The position numbers were made by a program, and so were the translations under genes. Source: Rhizobium sp. BK316 (GTDB lineage: Bacteria; Pseudomonadota; Alphaproteobacteria; Rhizobiales; Rhizobiaceae). Taken from it: 64,000 nt of DNA. Below the pieces are notes generated by a model, which searched no databases, was not told where the DNA came from, and was given only the letters and a program-made list of their open reading frames with translations. Location of the stretch: the NCBI RefSeq assembly GCF_014193695.1, contig NZ_JACHZR010000004.1, positions 310,001 to 374,000 of the forward strand, given 5' to 3'. Below are positions 26,467 to 38,145 of this stretch, piece by piece; the stretch's first letter is position 1; each line of letters starts with the position of its first letter.

Positions 26467-26961
26467 TCAGTCGGTGACGAAATCGACGAGACGCCATGCC
26501 GCAGTCGTCGTGACGTAGTCGATGACAGCGAGACCGCCTGTCGGGAAGCCCTTCGGCAAAGAGGCAGCCATCGCCTTGTGGCCGATCAGCGCCGATAGGG
26601 CCTGTTCCATGGTCGGGTTATGGCCGACGAGCATGACGCTCCCCACATCCTGTGTGTCGAGGATTTCGAGATAGGTATCGACCGAGGCATTATAGAGCGT
26701 GTCGACGAAACGCATGTCGAGCGTTTCGCCCATGGCGCGATGCACGGCCTCCGCGGTGTCGCGGCAGCGGAGCGCCGTCGAACTGATCAGGATATCCGGC
26801 CGGTAGCCCTTGTCGGCAGCACGGTCGGCGACGATCTCGGCATCCCCAAAACCTTTCTCGCTCAGCGGGCGGTCGAAATCGCGCTGTCCGGGCTCGGCCT
26901 GGGCAGCTTGGGCATGACGGAGGAGGTAGATCCGGTGCGGTGGAGGCAGGAGGGCGACCAT
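26467..26961 (-). CDS. SixA-like histidine phosphatase
   Basis: 164 residues of the histidine phosphatase superfamily: L-L-R-H-A-Q (R15, catalytic H16) at the N-terminus, D-F-D-R-P-L-S-E-K-G after it, S-S-T-A-L-R-C-R-D-T and the second histidine in L-V-G-H-N-P-T-M-E. This short single-domain form resembles SixA, which dephosphorylates phosphohistidine on Hpt domains, although small-molecule phosphatases share the fold. I use the ATG at 26961 because the catalytic motif then sits 15 residues in; a longer frame reaches 27063. Confidence 0.85.
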   Translation of the reverse strand: MVALLPPPHRIYLLRHAQAAQAEPGQRDFDRPLSEKGFGDAEIVADRAADKGYRPDILISSTALRCRDTAEAVHRAMGETLDMRFVDTLYNASVDTYLEILDTQDVGSVMLVGHNPTMEQALSALIGHKAMAASLPKGFPTGGLAVIDYVTTTAAWRLVDFVTD

Positions 26962-27238
26962 GGGCAAATCCAGCTTCGAGCGGAGCCTTTTAAGTAGCGG
27001 CTGCGGTCCGACGACGTCAACTGTCGAAAGGCTTTCATGAGCGCAAAAGGACGGTCGCAACACGGCATTTTGAATGCGAGGTGAGAATCACCGCTCGGAA
27101 TAATGGTGAGAAAATAGACTGTTAGCTCAAATTTATGACAGATTTAAAAATCTGTTTACGTGTCTTATTTGGCTTGAATCGCTGATAGCGCTTGGGATAT
27201 ACAGCCCGCCAGATGAGATGTTCTTCAGGAGAATCGCG

Positions 27239-27658
27239 TTGAGTGAGAAGATCGATCTTAGCAATTATGTACCCTCGGAAGACGAGGAGTTCATGAATAC
27301 GAACCAGCGCGCTTATTTCAGAGCCAAGCTGGTTGCCTGGAAAAACGATATCCTTAGAGAAGCGCGCGAAACACTCGACCATCTGGCTGAGGAAAGCGCG
27401 AACCACCCTGATCTGGCAGATCGTGCATCCTCCGAAACCGATCGGGCGATCGAACTTCGCGCCCGTGACCGTCAGAGAAAGCTGATCTCCAAGATCGACG
27501 CAGCCCTGCAGCGCATCGAAGATGGCACTTACGGCTACTGCGAGGAAACCGGCGAACCGATCGGCCTCAAGCGTCTCGACGCCCGCCCGATCGCTACGCT
27601 GTCGATCGAAGCGCAGGAACGCCACGAGCGGCGCGAAAAGGTTTACCGGGACGAATAA
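27239..27658 (+). CDS. dksA: DksA/TraR-family transcription factor, Cys-poor type
   Basis: 139 residues: N-terminal helix, coiled coil with the conserved tip P-D-L-A-D-R-A-S (DxxDxA), then the globular end G-Y-C-E-E-T-G-E-P-I-G-L-K-R-L-D-A-R-P. DksA inserts into the RNA-polymerase secondary channel and acts with ppGpp in the stringent response. Only one of the four zinc-finger cysteines is left, as in the zinc-independent DksA2 type. The best start is the TTG at 27239, seven bases after an AGGAGA; the in-frame ATG at 27218 would precede that site. A terminator follows. Confidence 0.92.
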   Translation: MSEKIDLSNYVPSEDEEFMNTNQRAYFRAKLVAWKNDILREARETLDHLAEESANHPDLADRASSETDRAIELRARDRQRKLISKIDAALQRIEDGTYGYCEETGEPIGLKRLDARPIATLSIEAQERHERREKVYRDE

Positions 27659-27678
27659 TCAGTTCCGGACCGACAATG

Positions 27679-27714
27679 AAAAAAGGCACCGCGAGACGAT
27701 CGCGGTGCCTTTTT
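27679..27714 (+). terminator. Intrinsic terminator after dksA
   Basis: AAAAGGCACCGCGA and TCGCGGTGCCTTTT arms around GACGA, then more T. The symmetric A and T runs may also serve the convergent fliO gene. Confidence 0.9.
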
Positions 27715-27772
27715 GTTTTGTGCCCCTTTGCCCTGGGGGCATATGGCCCCGGCTTTTATCTGGCGCTCCCGC

Positions 27773-28912
27773 TCACTTGTCGCGGTTGACGCTCATTTCG
27801 CCGAAGATGCGGGCGACTTCCTTCTGAAGTGCTGCATCCGCACCTGTGATCGGCGCCATTTCGGGGTCGCGGCGCGGCATTGATCCAGACTGAGGGGATC
27901 CAGGCTGAGGGGAGCCGGGCTGCGAGGCAGGGCGCGCCTGCTGCGCGTTGGGCGTGGGAACCACGCGGTCTGCGGCGACATTGCCAGTTATTTCCTCATC
28001 GAGGATGCGCTGGAAATCCCGGCGGATGGCAGCCGATTGCACGCCGCCATCTTCCGTCGCCACCGGTGCGCCGCGTGAAACGGTGGGGATGCTCTGGGCC
28101 GGCGGCGTGGAAACTTCCGGTTCGATGCGCTGCTGCGGCAACACCCGCTGGCGGGCTGCATCGAGGATATCGGCGGCGTTGGCCGTATCGGGCACCGGCT
28201 GCGGAGCCGGGCGTTCGGGCTGGCGCGGCTGAACCTGCAGCGGGCGCTGCAGGCCGTCACGCTCAGCTGTAAGCGGAGCCGACATCTGCGGAGCGGAACG
28301 TTCCGGCTGGCTCGGCATTTGCTGAGCAGACATTTGCTGAGCAGACATGGGTGGGGCCACGGCCGGAGCGACCGGGGGTTCGGGACGCTGGCGGATGGGA
28401 TCGGCAGGCGGGGCGATGACGGGGGCGGGTGTCGGCGTCGGGATATAGGTTTCGAAATCAGGTTCGGAGCTTGCCGTTACGGACGGTGCAACGGGAGCGG
28501 CAGCCGGCCGCGGCTGCGGGGCCGGCGGCGGCTCGCGGCGCGGCTGGACGAGAGAAGGTTCCTGGACGACTGGGCGCTCCTCGACCGGCTGCGGGCGGAA
28601 CTCAGCGGCCGTTTCGACTTCCGATTCCGGCAGGATGCGGCTTTCGATGACGATGTCTGTTGGTCCGCCGATCATGACGAGATGTTCGACATTGTCACGC
28701 CGCACGAGCACCAGGCGGCGGCGGGCATCGACCGCGGCAGCATCAAGCACCTGCAGGCGCGGCTGGCGGTTGCGGCCACCGCGGACGAAGGGCGAGGGCG
28801 CGCGGTTGCGCAGAAACCACATGATGGCGATGAGCAGAATGAGGGCAATGCCGACGCCGCCGGCGGCAAGCAGGAAGCGGTCGCCGTAAGCTCCTACAAC
28901 ATCATCGAACAT
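27773..28912 (-). CDS. FliO/MopB-like flagellar biosynthesis protein with long Pro/Gln-rich tail
   Basis: 379 residues. One membrane helix (about 17-35: G-G-V-G-I-A-L-I-L-L-I-A-I-M-W-F) precedes a FliO-like domain with Q-P-R-L-Q-V-L-D-A-A-A-V-D and L-V-L-V-R-R-D-N-V-E-H-L-V-M-I-G-G. FliO helps assemble FliP in the flagellar export gate. The remaining 270 residues are a Pro/Gln/Ala-rich low-complexity tail, far longer than in enteric FliO (about 100-120 residues in total), ending in a short helix. There is no other flagellar gene in the window; the neighbour is cckA, divergently oriented. The family name rests on the short N-terminal domain. Confidence 0.7.
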   Translation of the reverse strand: MFDDVVGAYGDRFLLAAGGVGIALILLIAIMWFLRNRAPSPFVRGGRNRQPRLQVLDAAAVDARRRLVLVRRDNVEHLVMIGGPTDIVIESRILPESEVETAAEFRPQPVEERPVVQEPSLVQPRREPPPAPQPRPAAAPVAPSVTASSEPDFETYIPTPTPAPVIAPPADPIRQRPEPPVAPAVAPPMSAQQMSAQQMPSQPERSAPQMSAPLTAERDGLQRPLQVQPRQPERPAPQPVPDTANAADILDAARQRVLPQQRIEPEVSTPPAQSIPTVSRGAPVATEDGGVQSAAIRRDFQRILDEEITGNVAADRVVPTPNAQQARPASQPGSPQPGSPQSGSMPRRDPEMAPITGADAALQKEVARIFGEMSVNRDK

Positions 28913-29216
28913 AGGCACTCACTCCATTTCGCATTATGGCACAACAGACGACTTTTCCGCTCCTTAGGCAAGAGCCGGCAGGTCTGTCCAGTCACCGGCG
29001 AACGCGATTTCGTGTTGTGCAACTATTTGGCCCGGCGCTCGCTGTGGCACCGGCGGGATTATGGGCAAATTGGCGCGTTTGCCTGTGAATTCAAGCAGTC
29101 TGACGAAACCTGCTGTTTTTGCCGGCGCAGCAAGTTGATAAGAAGGAAAAGACTGCCTGATTCCTGCTTCGTAGCGGTGTTACGAGCGCGGCAGGAAGGG
29201 CTTATGCGAGGAATAG
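28913..29216. promoter_or_regulatory. Divergent fliO / cckA upstream region
   Basis: This 304-base non-coding region must contain the promoters of both genes. I found no TTAA-N7-TTAA site in it and no recognisable RNA or repeat. A GCGAGG eight bases before the cckA ATG is a fair ribosome-binding site. Confidence 0.45.
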
Positions 29217-31820
29217 ATGACGAAATCGCGTCAGGTCGACGACTATAGCGCGCCGCTTGTGGATCGTGGGGGGCGTTCTGGCACGGCAATACGCATCATC
29301 CTGCTGGCAATCGTGCTGATTGCGGCGGCGGCTGCCTTCGTCTTCTTCAAGGATTCGCTCGGCAACGAGCTGGTGCTTGGCTGTCTCGGCGTTCTCGCCA
29401 TGGTCGGCATTTTCTTCCTGGTATCCTCGGTCATCGGCTTCATTGAGGTGATGCCGCAGCGCCAGTCCGACGGTCTGGCGCGCGCTTTCCTGAACAGCCA
29501 TCCGGACGGAACGCTGATTACGGACGACAAGGGCCGCATCGTCTATGCCAATGCCGCCTATGGGGCGCTGACGGGCGCACGCAAGGCGACCGAGGTACAG
29601 ACGCTGGAAACGCTGCTGTCGCGCCACCGCGAATCGAACGAGGCGCTCTACCGGCTGGTAAACGGCCTGCGCGAGGGCCGGGAAGGCCGCGAGGAATTCC
29701 GCCTGCTGCGCGCAGTCGGACCGGGGAGCAGCGCAGGCGCCCATTGGTACCGCCTGAAAGCCCGGCAGCTGAAGCCGGAAGAGGGCGGCGGCAAGCCGCT
29801 GCAGATCTGGCAGATCACCGATATCACCGCCGAGCGCGAGGACCAGGAGCGGTTTTTCAAGGAGCTGCAGAACGCGATCGACTATCTCGACCACGCTCCA
29901 TCAGGCTTCTTCTCAGCCGGGCGCAAGGGCGAAATCTTCTATCTGAACGCGACGCTTGCCGAGTGGCTGGGTCTCGACCTCACCAAATTCATGCCGGGCT
30001 CGATGAATATCGGCGATCTGGTGGCGGGCGAGGGGCTGGCGCTGATCCAATCCGTGCAGGCCGAGCCGGGTCTGAAAAAGACCGTGACGCTCGACCTCGA
30101 CCTGCGTAAATCCAACGGCCAGAGCCTGCCGGTGCAGATCATCCACCGCGTCACCTCCATGCGGGACGGGGCGCCGGGCGAAAGCCGGACGATCGTGCTG
30201 ACACGCGACAAGGACGGCGAGAACGGCCAGTCGGCCTCGGCTGCCGCCATGCGCTTCACGCGCTTCTTCAACAATACGCCGATGGCGATCGCCTCCGTCG
30301 ATGGCAACGGCAAGATCCTGCGCACCAATGCGCCTTTCCTGAAACTCTTCTCCAATATCGTCTCGCGTGACGATCTGGAGCGCGGCGCGCTTCTGGAAAC
30401 GATCGTGCAGGACAGCGACCGGCCGCAGCTTGCCGCGGCACTTGCCGCCGCCAAGGACCGGCAAGGCGATATCGCGCCGATCGATTCCCGCACGCCGACG
30501 GACGATGCGCGTTTCTTCCGCTTCTATGTGAATGCCGTCATCGACCAGAGCGACGAGGCGCCCGAGGAGGCGGCCATCGTCTACGCGGTCGAAGTGACCG
30601 AGCAGAAGGCGCTGGAAGCGCAGATGGCGCAAACGCAGAAGATGAATGCGGTCGGCACGCTTGCCGGCGGCATCGCACACGATTTCAACAACGTGCTGAC
30701 GGCAATCCTGCTCTCCTCCGACCACCTGCTGTTGCAGGCGCGGCCTGCCGATGCGAGCTTCGCCGATCTGATCGAGATCAAGCGCAACGCCAACCGCGCT
30801 GCGGTGCTCGTGCGCCAGCTTCTCGCCTTCTCGCGCAAGCAGACGATGCGGCCGACGGTGCTGAACCTCACTGATGTGGTCGGCGACCTGCGCATGCTGG
30901 TCGACCGGCTGATTTCAGGCACCAACGTCAAGCTCGACGTGGAATATGGCCGCGATCTCTGGCCGGTCAAAACCGATCTTTCGCAATTCGAGCAGGTGCT
31001 GATCAATCTCTGCGTCAATGCGCGCGACGCCATGCCGGATGGCGGCACGCTGACGTTGCGCACCCGCAATCTGCCGGCAGCGGAAGTTGCGGCCTTCAAC
31101 TATTCCTACATGCCGCATGAAGACATGGTGCTGGTCGAGGTGACCGATACCGGCACCGGCATTGCGCCCGAGATCATGGACAAGATCTTCGAGCCCTTCT
31201 TCACGACCAAGGATGTGGGCAAGGGTACCGGTCTCGGCCTTGCCATGGTCTACGGCATCGTCAAGCAATCCGGCGGTTATATCCAGCCGGAATCGGAAGT
31301 CGGCAAGGGCACGACCTTCCGCATCTTCCTGCCGCGCCATATCGTCGAGCCCGCAGTTGCCGCTGAGGCCGAAGCCGCCGATCATGCCGTTGCGGCCGGC
31401 GGCGCGCAGGTTCTGGAACTGGTCCAGCCGCAGCAGCCGGAAGACCTGACCGGCTCGGCCGTCATCCTCTTGGTGGAGGACGAAGAGGCCGTGCGGCGCG
31501 GTGGCAAGCGCATGCTGGAGACGCGCGGCTATACGGTCCATGAGGCGGGGTCCGGCGTCGAAGCGCTCGAGATCATGGAAGAGCTGGAAGGCAAGGTGGA
31601 CATCGTCGTCTCCGACGTGGTGATGCCGGAGATGGACGGACCTTCGCTGTTGCGCGAATTGCGCAAGAACTATCCGGACCTGAAGTTCATTTTCGTGTCA
31701 GGCTATGCCGAGGATGCATTCGCCCGCAACCTGCCGCCGGAAGCCAAGTTCGGCTTCCTGCCGAAGCCGTTTTCGCTGAAGCAGCTGGCCGTGGTGGTGA
31801 AAGAGACGCTGGATAGCTGA
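29217..31820 (+). CDS. cckA: Hybrid sensor histidine kinase CckA
   Basis: 867 residues: two membrane helices (about 23-72), PAS-like domains between about 85 and 460, a HisKA domain with the phospho-accepting H488 in I-A-H-D-F-N-N, an ATPase domain (N-box N-A-R-D-A-M, D-T-G-T-G-I, G-L-G-L-A), and a C-terminal receiver with D800 in V-V-S-D-V-V-M-P. This is the CckA architecture. In alphaproteobacteria CckA passes phosphate through ChpT to CtrA and CpdR, switching to phosphatase when c-di-GMP binds, and so times replication and division. ChpT and CtrA are not in the window. A CtrA-type site is present upstream of gpr, about 13 kb away. Confidence 0.93.
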   Translation: MTKSRQVDDYSAPLVDRGGRSGTAIRIILLAIVLIAAAAAFVFFKDSLGNELVLGCLGVLAMVGIFFLVSSVIGFIEVMPQRQSDGLARAFLNSHPDGTLITDDKGRIVYANAAYGALTGARKATEVQTLETLLSRHRESNEALYRLVNGLREGREGREEFRLLRAVGPGSSAGAHWYRLKARQLKPEEGGGKPLQIWQITDITAEREDQERFFKELQNAIDYLDHAPSGFFSAGRKGEIFYLNATLAEWLGLDLTKFMPGSMNIGDLVAGEGLALIQSVQAEPGLKKTVTLDLDLRKSNGQSLPVQIIHRVTSMRDGAPGESRTIVLTRDKDGENGQSASAAAMRFTRFFNNTPMAIASVDGNGKILRTNAPFLKLFSNIVSRDDLERGALLETIVQDSDRPQLAAALAAAKDRQGDIAPIDSRTPTDDARFFRFYVNAVIDQSDEAPEEAAIVYAVEVTEQKALEAQMAQTQKMNAVGTLAGGIAHDFNNVLTAILLSSDHLLLQARPADASFADLIEIKRNANRAAVLVRQLLAFSRKQTMRPTVLNLTDVVGDLRMLVDRLISGTNVKLDVEYGRDLWPVKTDLSQFEQVLINLCVNARDAMPDGGTLTLRTRNLPAAEVAAFNYSYMPHEDMVLVEVTDTGTGIAPEIMDKIFEPFFTTKDVGKGTGLGLAMVYGIVKQSGGYIQPESEVGKGTTFRIFLPRHIVEPAVAAEAEAADHAVAAGGAQVLELVQPQQPEDLTGSAVILLVEDEEAVRRGGKRMLETRGYTVHEAGSGVEALEIMEELEGKVDIVVSDVVMPEMDGPSLLRELRKNYPDLKFIFVSGYAEDAFARNLPPEAKFGFLPKPFSLKQLAVVVKETLDS

Positions 31821-31935
31821 AGATCACCGTCTGGCGGTTACCGGAGAGGCCCTGCCGTGCGGTACCCCCTATCGGCAGGCATTGGCCAAACGCACAGCCC
31901 AAAAACAGGGCGGGACCAGCCCGCCCCATCAAAAA

Positions 31936-32862
31936 TCACTCGCCAAGCGCCACGGCGATCTCCGCCGCCAACCGTGCATTATTCTCCACCAGCGCAATGT
32001 TCGTCTTCAGGCTCTGACCATCCGTCAGGTCGAAGATCGTGCTCAAGAGGTAAGGCGTTACCGCCTTGCCGGTGATTTCGTCGCGCTCGGCACTATCAAG
32101 CGCACGCTCGATGTAGATTTCCATCTCCTCTCGGGCGATTTCGTCGGCTTCTTGAACCGGATTGGCAATCAGCATGCCGCCTTCGATGCCGAGCTGTTCG
32201 CGGGTCGTCTGGAAGTTGGCGATCGCGGCCGGGCTGTTCAGGGTTAGCGGGCTGCGGATGCCGGACGAGCGCGACCAGAAGGCCGGGAATTCATCGCTTT
32301 CATAGGTGACGACGGGCACGCCGCGGGTTTCCAGCACTTCCAGCGTCTTGGGAATATCGAGGATCGCCTTGGCGCCGGCGCAAACGACGATGACGCCGGT
32401 GCGGGCGAGCTCTTCGAGGTCGGCGGAGATGTCGAAAGTCTCTTCAGCGCCGCGATGCACGCCGCCGATGCCGCCGGTGGCGAAGACCTTGATGCCGGCC
32501 CGTGCCGCTGCAATCATCGTCGCGGCAACGGTGGTCGCACCGGTGCGGCGTTCGGCGATTGCGAAGGCGATATCGGCGCGCGAGACCTTCATCACGTCCT
32601 TGGCCTGGGCGAGTTGCTCCAGTTCGGCAGCTTCGAGGCCGATATGCAGCGTGCCGTGGATGACGGCGATGGTCGCGGGAACGGCACCCTGATCGCGGAT
32701 GATCGCTTCGACGCTGCGCGCCATTTCGATATTGCCGGGGTAGGGCATGCCATGGGTGATGATGGTCGATTCGAGCGCCACGATCGGCGCGCCGCGCTGT
32801 TTGGCGGCTGCCACTTCCTTCGAGTAGGAGATCGGCAGCAGGGGCGAGAAGGGTTTGGTCAT
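31936..32862 (-). CDS. psuG: Pseudouridine-5'-phosphate glycosidase
   Basis: 308 residues with the family motifs: V-A-L-E-S-T-I-I-T-H-G-M-P-Y-P near the N-terminus, F-A-T-G-G-I-G-G-V-H-R-G and Y-E-S-D-E-F-P-A-F-W. PsuG cleaves pseudouridine 5'-phosphate to ribose 5-phosphate and uracil. The kinase upstream on the same strand supplies its substrate, giving a complete two-gene route for pseudouridine salvage; the two genes are 30 bases apart. Confidence 0.95.
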   Translation of the reverse strand: MTKPFSPLLPISYSKEVAAAKQRGAPIVALESTIITHGMPYPGNIEMARSVEAIIRDQGAVPATIAVIHGTLHIGLEAAELEQLAQAKDVMKVSRADIAFAIAERRTGATTVAATMIAAARAGIKVFATGGIGGVHRGAEETFDISADLEELARTGVIVVCAGAKAILDIPKTLEVLETRGVPVVTYESDEFPAFWSRSSGIRSPLTLNSPAAIANFQTTREQLGIEGGMLIANPVQEADEIAREEMEIYIERALDSAERDEITGKAVTPYLLSTIFDLTDGQSLKTNIALVENNARLAAEIAVALGE

Positions 32863-32892
32863 GATCCGTATCCGTTTATCGATTTAGCGGCT

Positions 32893-33837
32893 TCAATGCA
32901 GAATTCTCGCCGCCGGGACAAGCGAGAGCATGTCGCGGAGCAGTTCCGGCGAAAGATTTTCGTTGACGGCATGCGATGACTGGACGGTCAACGCTGCCGC
33001 CGCCGCGCCATGACGGACCGCTTCTTCGAGCGGCAGGCCACGCATGAGCGCAGAGAGCGTGCCGGCTGCCAGCGAATCTCCCGCGCCGGTGACATCGGCG
33101 ACAATGTCCGAAATGGGCGGCTGAAGGACAAACGCACGTCCATCCTTGAAGGCGACGAGTTCGCGCTGGCCGCGGGTGACGACCGCACCGCTAATGCCGA
33201 TGTCACCGAGCAGGGACGGCCAGGCGGTCGCGTCTTCCGGACGGTCGCCGACAAGGGCCGCGGCCTCGGCCTCATTGAGGAAGAGATAGTCGATGCCATC
33301 GAGGCAGGGCAGGAGGCGCACGACCTTGGCCGGCGAAATGGCGATTGCCGCGACCGGCTTGCCGAGTGCCTTTGCCTTTGCGACGATCGCCACTGCCGTT
33401 TCCTCCGGCAGGTTGGCATCGAAGAGGATGAAATCGGTGGCAGCAAAGGCATCACGCACCCAGCGGATCGAGAGCCGCCGCGGCGCGAAGAAGCGGTAGA
33501 GCTCCATATCCGCCAGCGCGATGACGAGATTGCCGTCCTTCTCGATGATCGCCGTATAGCTCGGCGTCTTGCGGTCGAGAAAGACGAAGGGGCGGTCGTC
33601 TATCCCCGCGAAGTCGGCCGCCTCGCTCACCATCTCGCCGATCGGGTCACCGCCGCGTGGCGAAATCATCGTCACATCGAAGCCGAGCCGGGCGAGATTA
33701 CGCGCTGCATTGAAACCGCCGCCGCCCGGTTCCTCGAACCATGTTCCGGGGTTGCTGGCACCGGGCGCCGTCTCTCCGGCAATGCGGCCGCGGCGATCGA
33801 TATGGGCGCCACCGAGAACGAGAATCTTGCGGCTCAT
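32893..33837 (-). CDS. psuK: PfkB-family pseudouridine kinase
   Basis: 314 residues of the ribokinase/PfkB family. It has the N-terminal signature G-G-G-G-F-N-A-A-R-N-L-A and the C-terminal catalytic motif D-V-T-G-A-G-D-S-L-A-A-G with its aspartate base. The family contains many sugar and nucleoside kinases; the tight link to psuG makes pseudouridine the likely substrate. The gene is divergent from recA, with about 230 bases between them. Confidence 0.88.
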   Translation of the reverse strand: MSRKILVLGGAHIDRRGRIAGETAPGASNPGTWFEEPGGGGFNAARNLARLGFDVTMISPRGGDPIGEMVSEAADFAGIDDRPFVFLDRKTPSYTAIIEKDGNLVIALADMELYRFFAPRRLSIRWVRDAFAATDFILFDANLPEETAVAIVAKAKALGKPVAAIAISPAKVVRLLPCLDGIDYLFLNEAEAAALVGDRPEDATAWPSLLGDIGISGAVVTRGQRELVAFKDGRAFVLQPPISDIVADVTGAGDSLAAGTLSALMRGLPLEEAVRHGAAAAALTVQSSHAVNENLSPELLRDMLSLVPAARILH

Positions 33838-33992
33838 TTCTGCACTCCGGAAGCGAATCGAATGGTGGGCAAAGTGGCCACATTCGCGGGCCGACGCGCA
33901 CTAAGCCGTTGCTTTGCATCGATAAAACAAAAATAGAACACAGGCCGTTTTACCTTTTTCTTTCAATTATTTGCAACCCCATTGCGAAATAA

Positions 33993-34007
33993 GAACAAAT
34001 AGGGTAC
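33993..34007 (+). promoter_or_regulatory. Candidate LexA (SOS) box upstream of recA
   Basis: GAACAAATAGGGTAC reads GAAC-N7-GTAC, one base from the alphaproteobacterial LexA operator GAAC-N7-GAAC (equivalently GTTC-N7-GTTC). It lies 59 bases upstream of the recA ATG, where such an operator is expected. Confidence 0.5.
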
Positions 34008-34066
34008 AAACTTCCCATCAGCGGCGACATTGCTTGAGCAGCGTCAATAACCTAAAGGTGGATCGA

Positions 34067-35155
34067 ATGTCTCAGAATTCATTGCGGCTCGTAGAGGACA
34101 AATCGGTGGACAAAAGCAAGGCGCTCGAAGCGGCACTCTCACAGATCGAGCGGTCGTTCGGCAAGGGCTCGATCATGAAACTCGGCTCGAACGAGAACAT
34201 CGTCGAGATCGAAACGGTTTCCACGGGTTCTCTCAGCCTCGATATCGCTCTCGGCATCGGCGGTCTGCCGAAGGGTCGTATCATCGAGATCTATGGTCCG
34301 GAAAGCTCGGGTAAGACGACGCTCGCCCTGCAGACCATTGCCGAAGCCCAGAAGAAGGGCGGTATCTGCGCCTTCGTTGACGCCGAACACGCTCTCGATC
34401 CGGTCTATGCCCGCAAGCTCGGCGTCGACCTGCAGAACCTTTTGATCTCCCAGCCCGACACCGGCGAACAGGCGCTTGAAATCACCGATACGCTGGTGCG
34501 CTCCGGCGCCATCGACGTCCTCGTCGTCGACTCGGTTGCAGCGCTGACGCCGCGCGCCGAAATCGAAGGTGAAATGGGCGACAACCTGCCGGGCATGCAG
34601 GCCCGTCTGATGAGCCAGGCGCTTCGCAAGCTGACGGCTTCGATCTCCAAGTCGAATACGATGGTGATCTTCATCAACCAGATCCGCATGAAGATCGGCG
34701 TCATGTTCGGTTCGCCGGAAACGACGACGGGCGGTAACGCGCTCAAGTTCTATGCTTCCGTCCGCCTCGACATCCGCCGCATCGGCCAGGTCAAGGAACG
34801 CGAAGAGGTGATCGGCAACCAGACGCGCGTCAAGGTCGTCAAGAACAAGATGGCACCTCCCTTCAAGCAGGTCGAATTCGACATTATGTATGGCGAAGGC
34901 GTCTCCAAGACCGGCGAACTCATCGACCTCGGCGTCAAGGCCGGTATCGTCGAGAAATCCGGCGCCTGGTTCTCCTATAACAGCCAGCGCCTGGGCCAGG
35001 GCCGCGAGAACGCCAAGATCTTCCTGCGCGACAATCCGGATCTCGCCCGCGAGATCGAAACCGCGCTGCGCCAGAATGCCGGTCTGATCGCCGATCGCTT
35101 CCTGCAGAACGGCGGCCCTGACGCCGGTGACGATGCGGGTGATGGCGATATGTAA
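34067..35155 (+). CDS. recA: Recombinase A
   Basis: 362 residues, all RecA landmarks present: Walker A G-P-E-S-S-G-K-T (77-84), the L1/L2 DNA-binding loops (E-G-E-M-G-D-N-L-P-G and M-F-G-S-P-E-T-T-T-G-G), F-I-N-Q-I-R and an acidic C-terminal tail. It forms filaments on single-stranded DNA for homologous repair and triggers LexA self-cleavage. AAGGTGG lies seven bases before the ATG; an upstream in-frame extension to 33971 has no family likeness. A LexA-like box upstream and a terminator after it frame a monocistronic unit. Confidence 0.98.
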   Translation: MSQNSLRLVEDKSVDKSKALEAALSQIERSFGKGSIMKLGSNENIVEIETVSTGSLSLDIALGIGGLPKGRIIEIYGPESSGKTTLALQTIAEAQKKGGICAFVDAEHALDPVYARKLGVDLQNLLISQPDTGEQALEITDTLVRSGAIDVLVVDSVAALTPRAEIEGEMGDNLPGMQARLMSQALRKLTASISKSNTMVIFINQIRMKIGVMFGSPETTTGGNALKFYASVRLDIRRIGQVKEREEVIGNQTRVKVVKNKMAPPFKQVEFDIMYGEGVSKTGELIDLGVKAGIVEKSGAWFSYNSQRLGQGRENAKIFLRDNPDLAREIETALRQNAGLIADRFLQNGGPDAGDDAGDGDM

Positions 35156-35187
35156 TTTTCGCCTCTACCGTTGAAGCAGATTTCCTG

Positions 35188-35226
35188 CCGGCCGCATTCC
35201 CCAACGAGAATGCGGCCGGTTTTGTT
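35188..35226 (+). terminator. Intrinsic terminator after recA
   Basis: CCGGCCGCATTC and GAATGCGGCCGG arms around an eight-base loop, followed by TTTTGTTTG. Confidence 0.9.
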
Positions 35227-35311
35227 TGTTTGCTGGACAGTGGCTAGGTCGAACGATAAAAGCCGATGGATTTAATTTTACCTGCCTGCAGGCAGCATCG
35301 AAGGGCATGAA

Positions 35312-37966
<2,655 letters not shown>

Positions 37967-37988
37967 GCTTCCGGCATAGGTTGATTGC

Positions 37989-38014
37989 AAGGCGGGACCT
38001 GTTCCCGCCTTTTG
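37989..38014 (+). terminator. Intrinsic terminator after alaS
   Basis: AAGGCGGGA and TCCCGCCTT arms around CCTGT, then TTGTTTTTG, 23 bases past the stop. Confidence 0.9.
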
Positions 38015-38145
38015 TTTTTGGGCGAACGCCGCTTTTTGCTCGATGATGGCGAAAGAGCAGGCCTCTTGCGTTTCGTGGCAAGTCAGCAGGATTTGTCAAA
38101 TCGGGCTATGCTTTGGTGGGCCGATCGATTTGCAAAGGGTTTGAC

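Noticed and set aside
24777..26477. Plus-strand frame of 566 codons opposite ycjX-like gene
   Set aside because: Shadow; the minus-strand gene has a Walker A motif and a four-base coupled neighbour.
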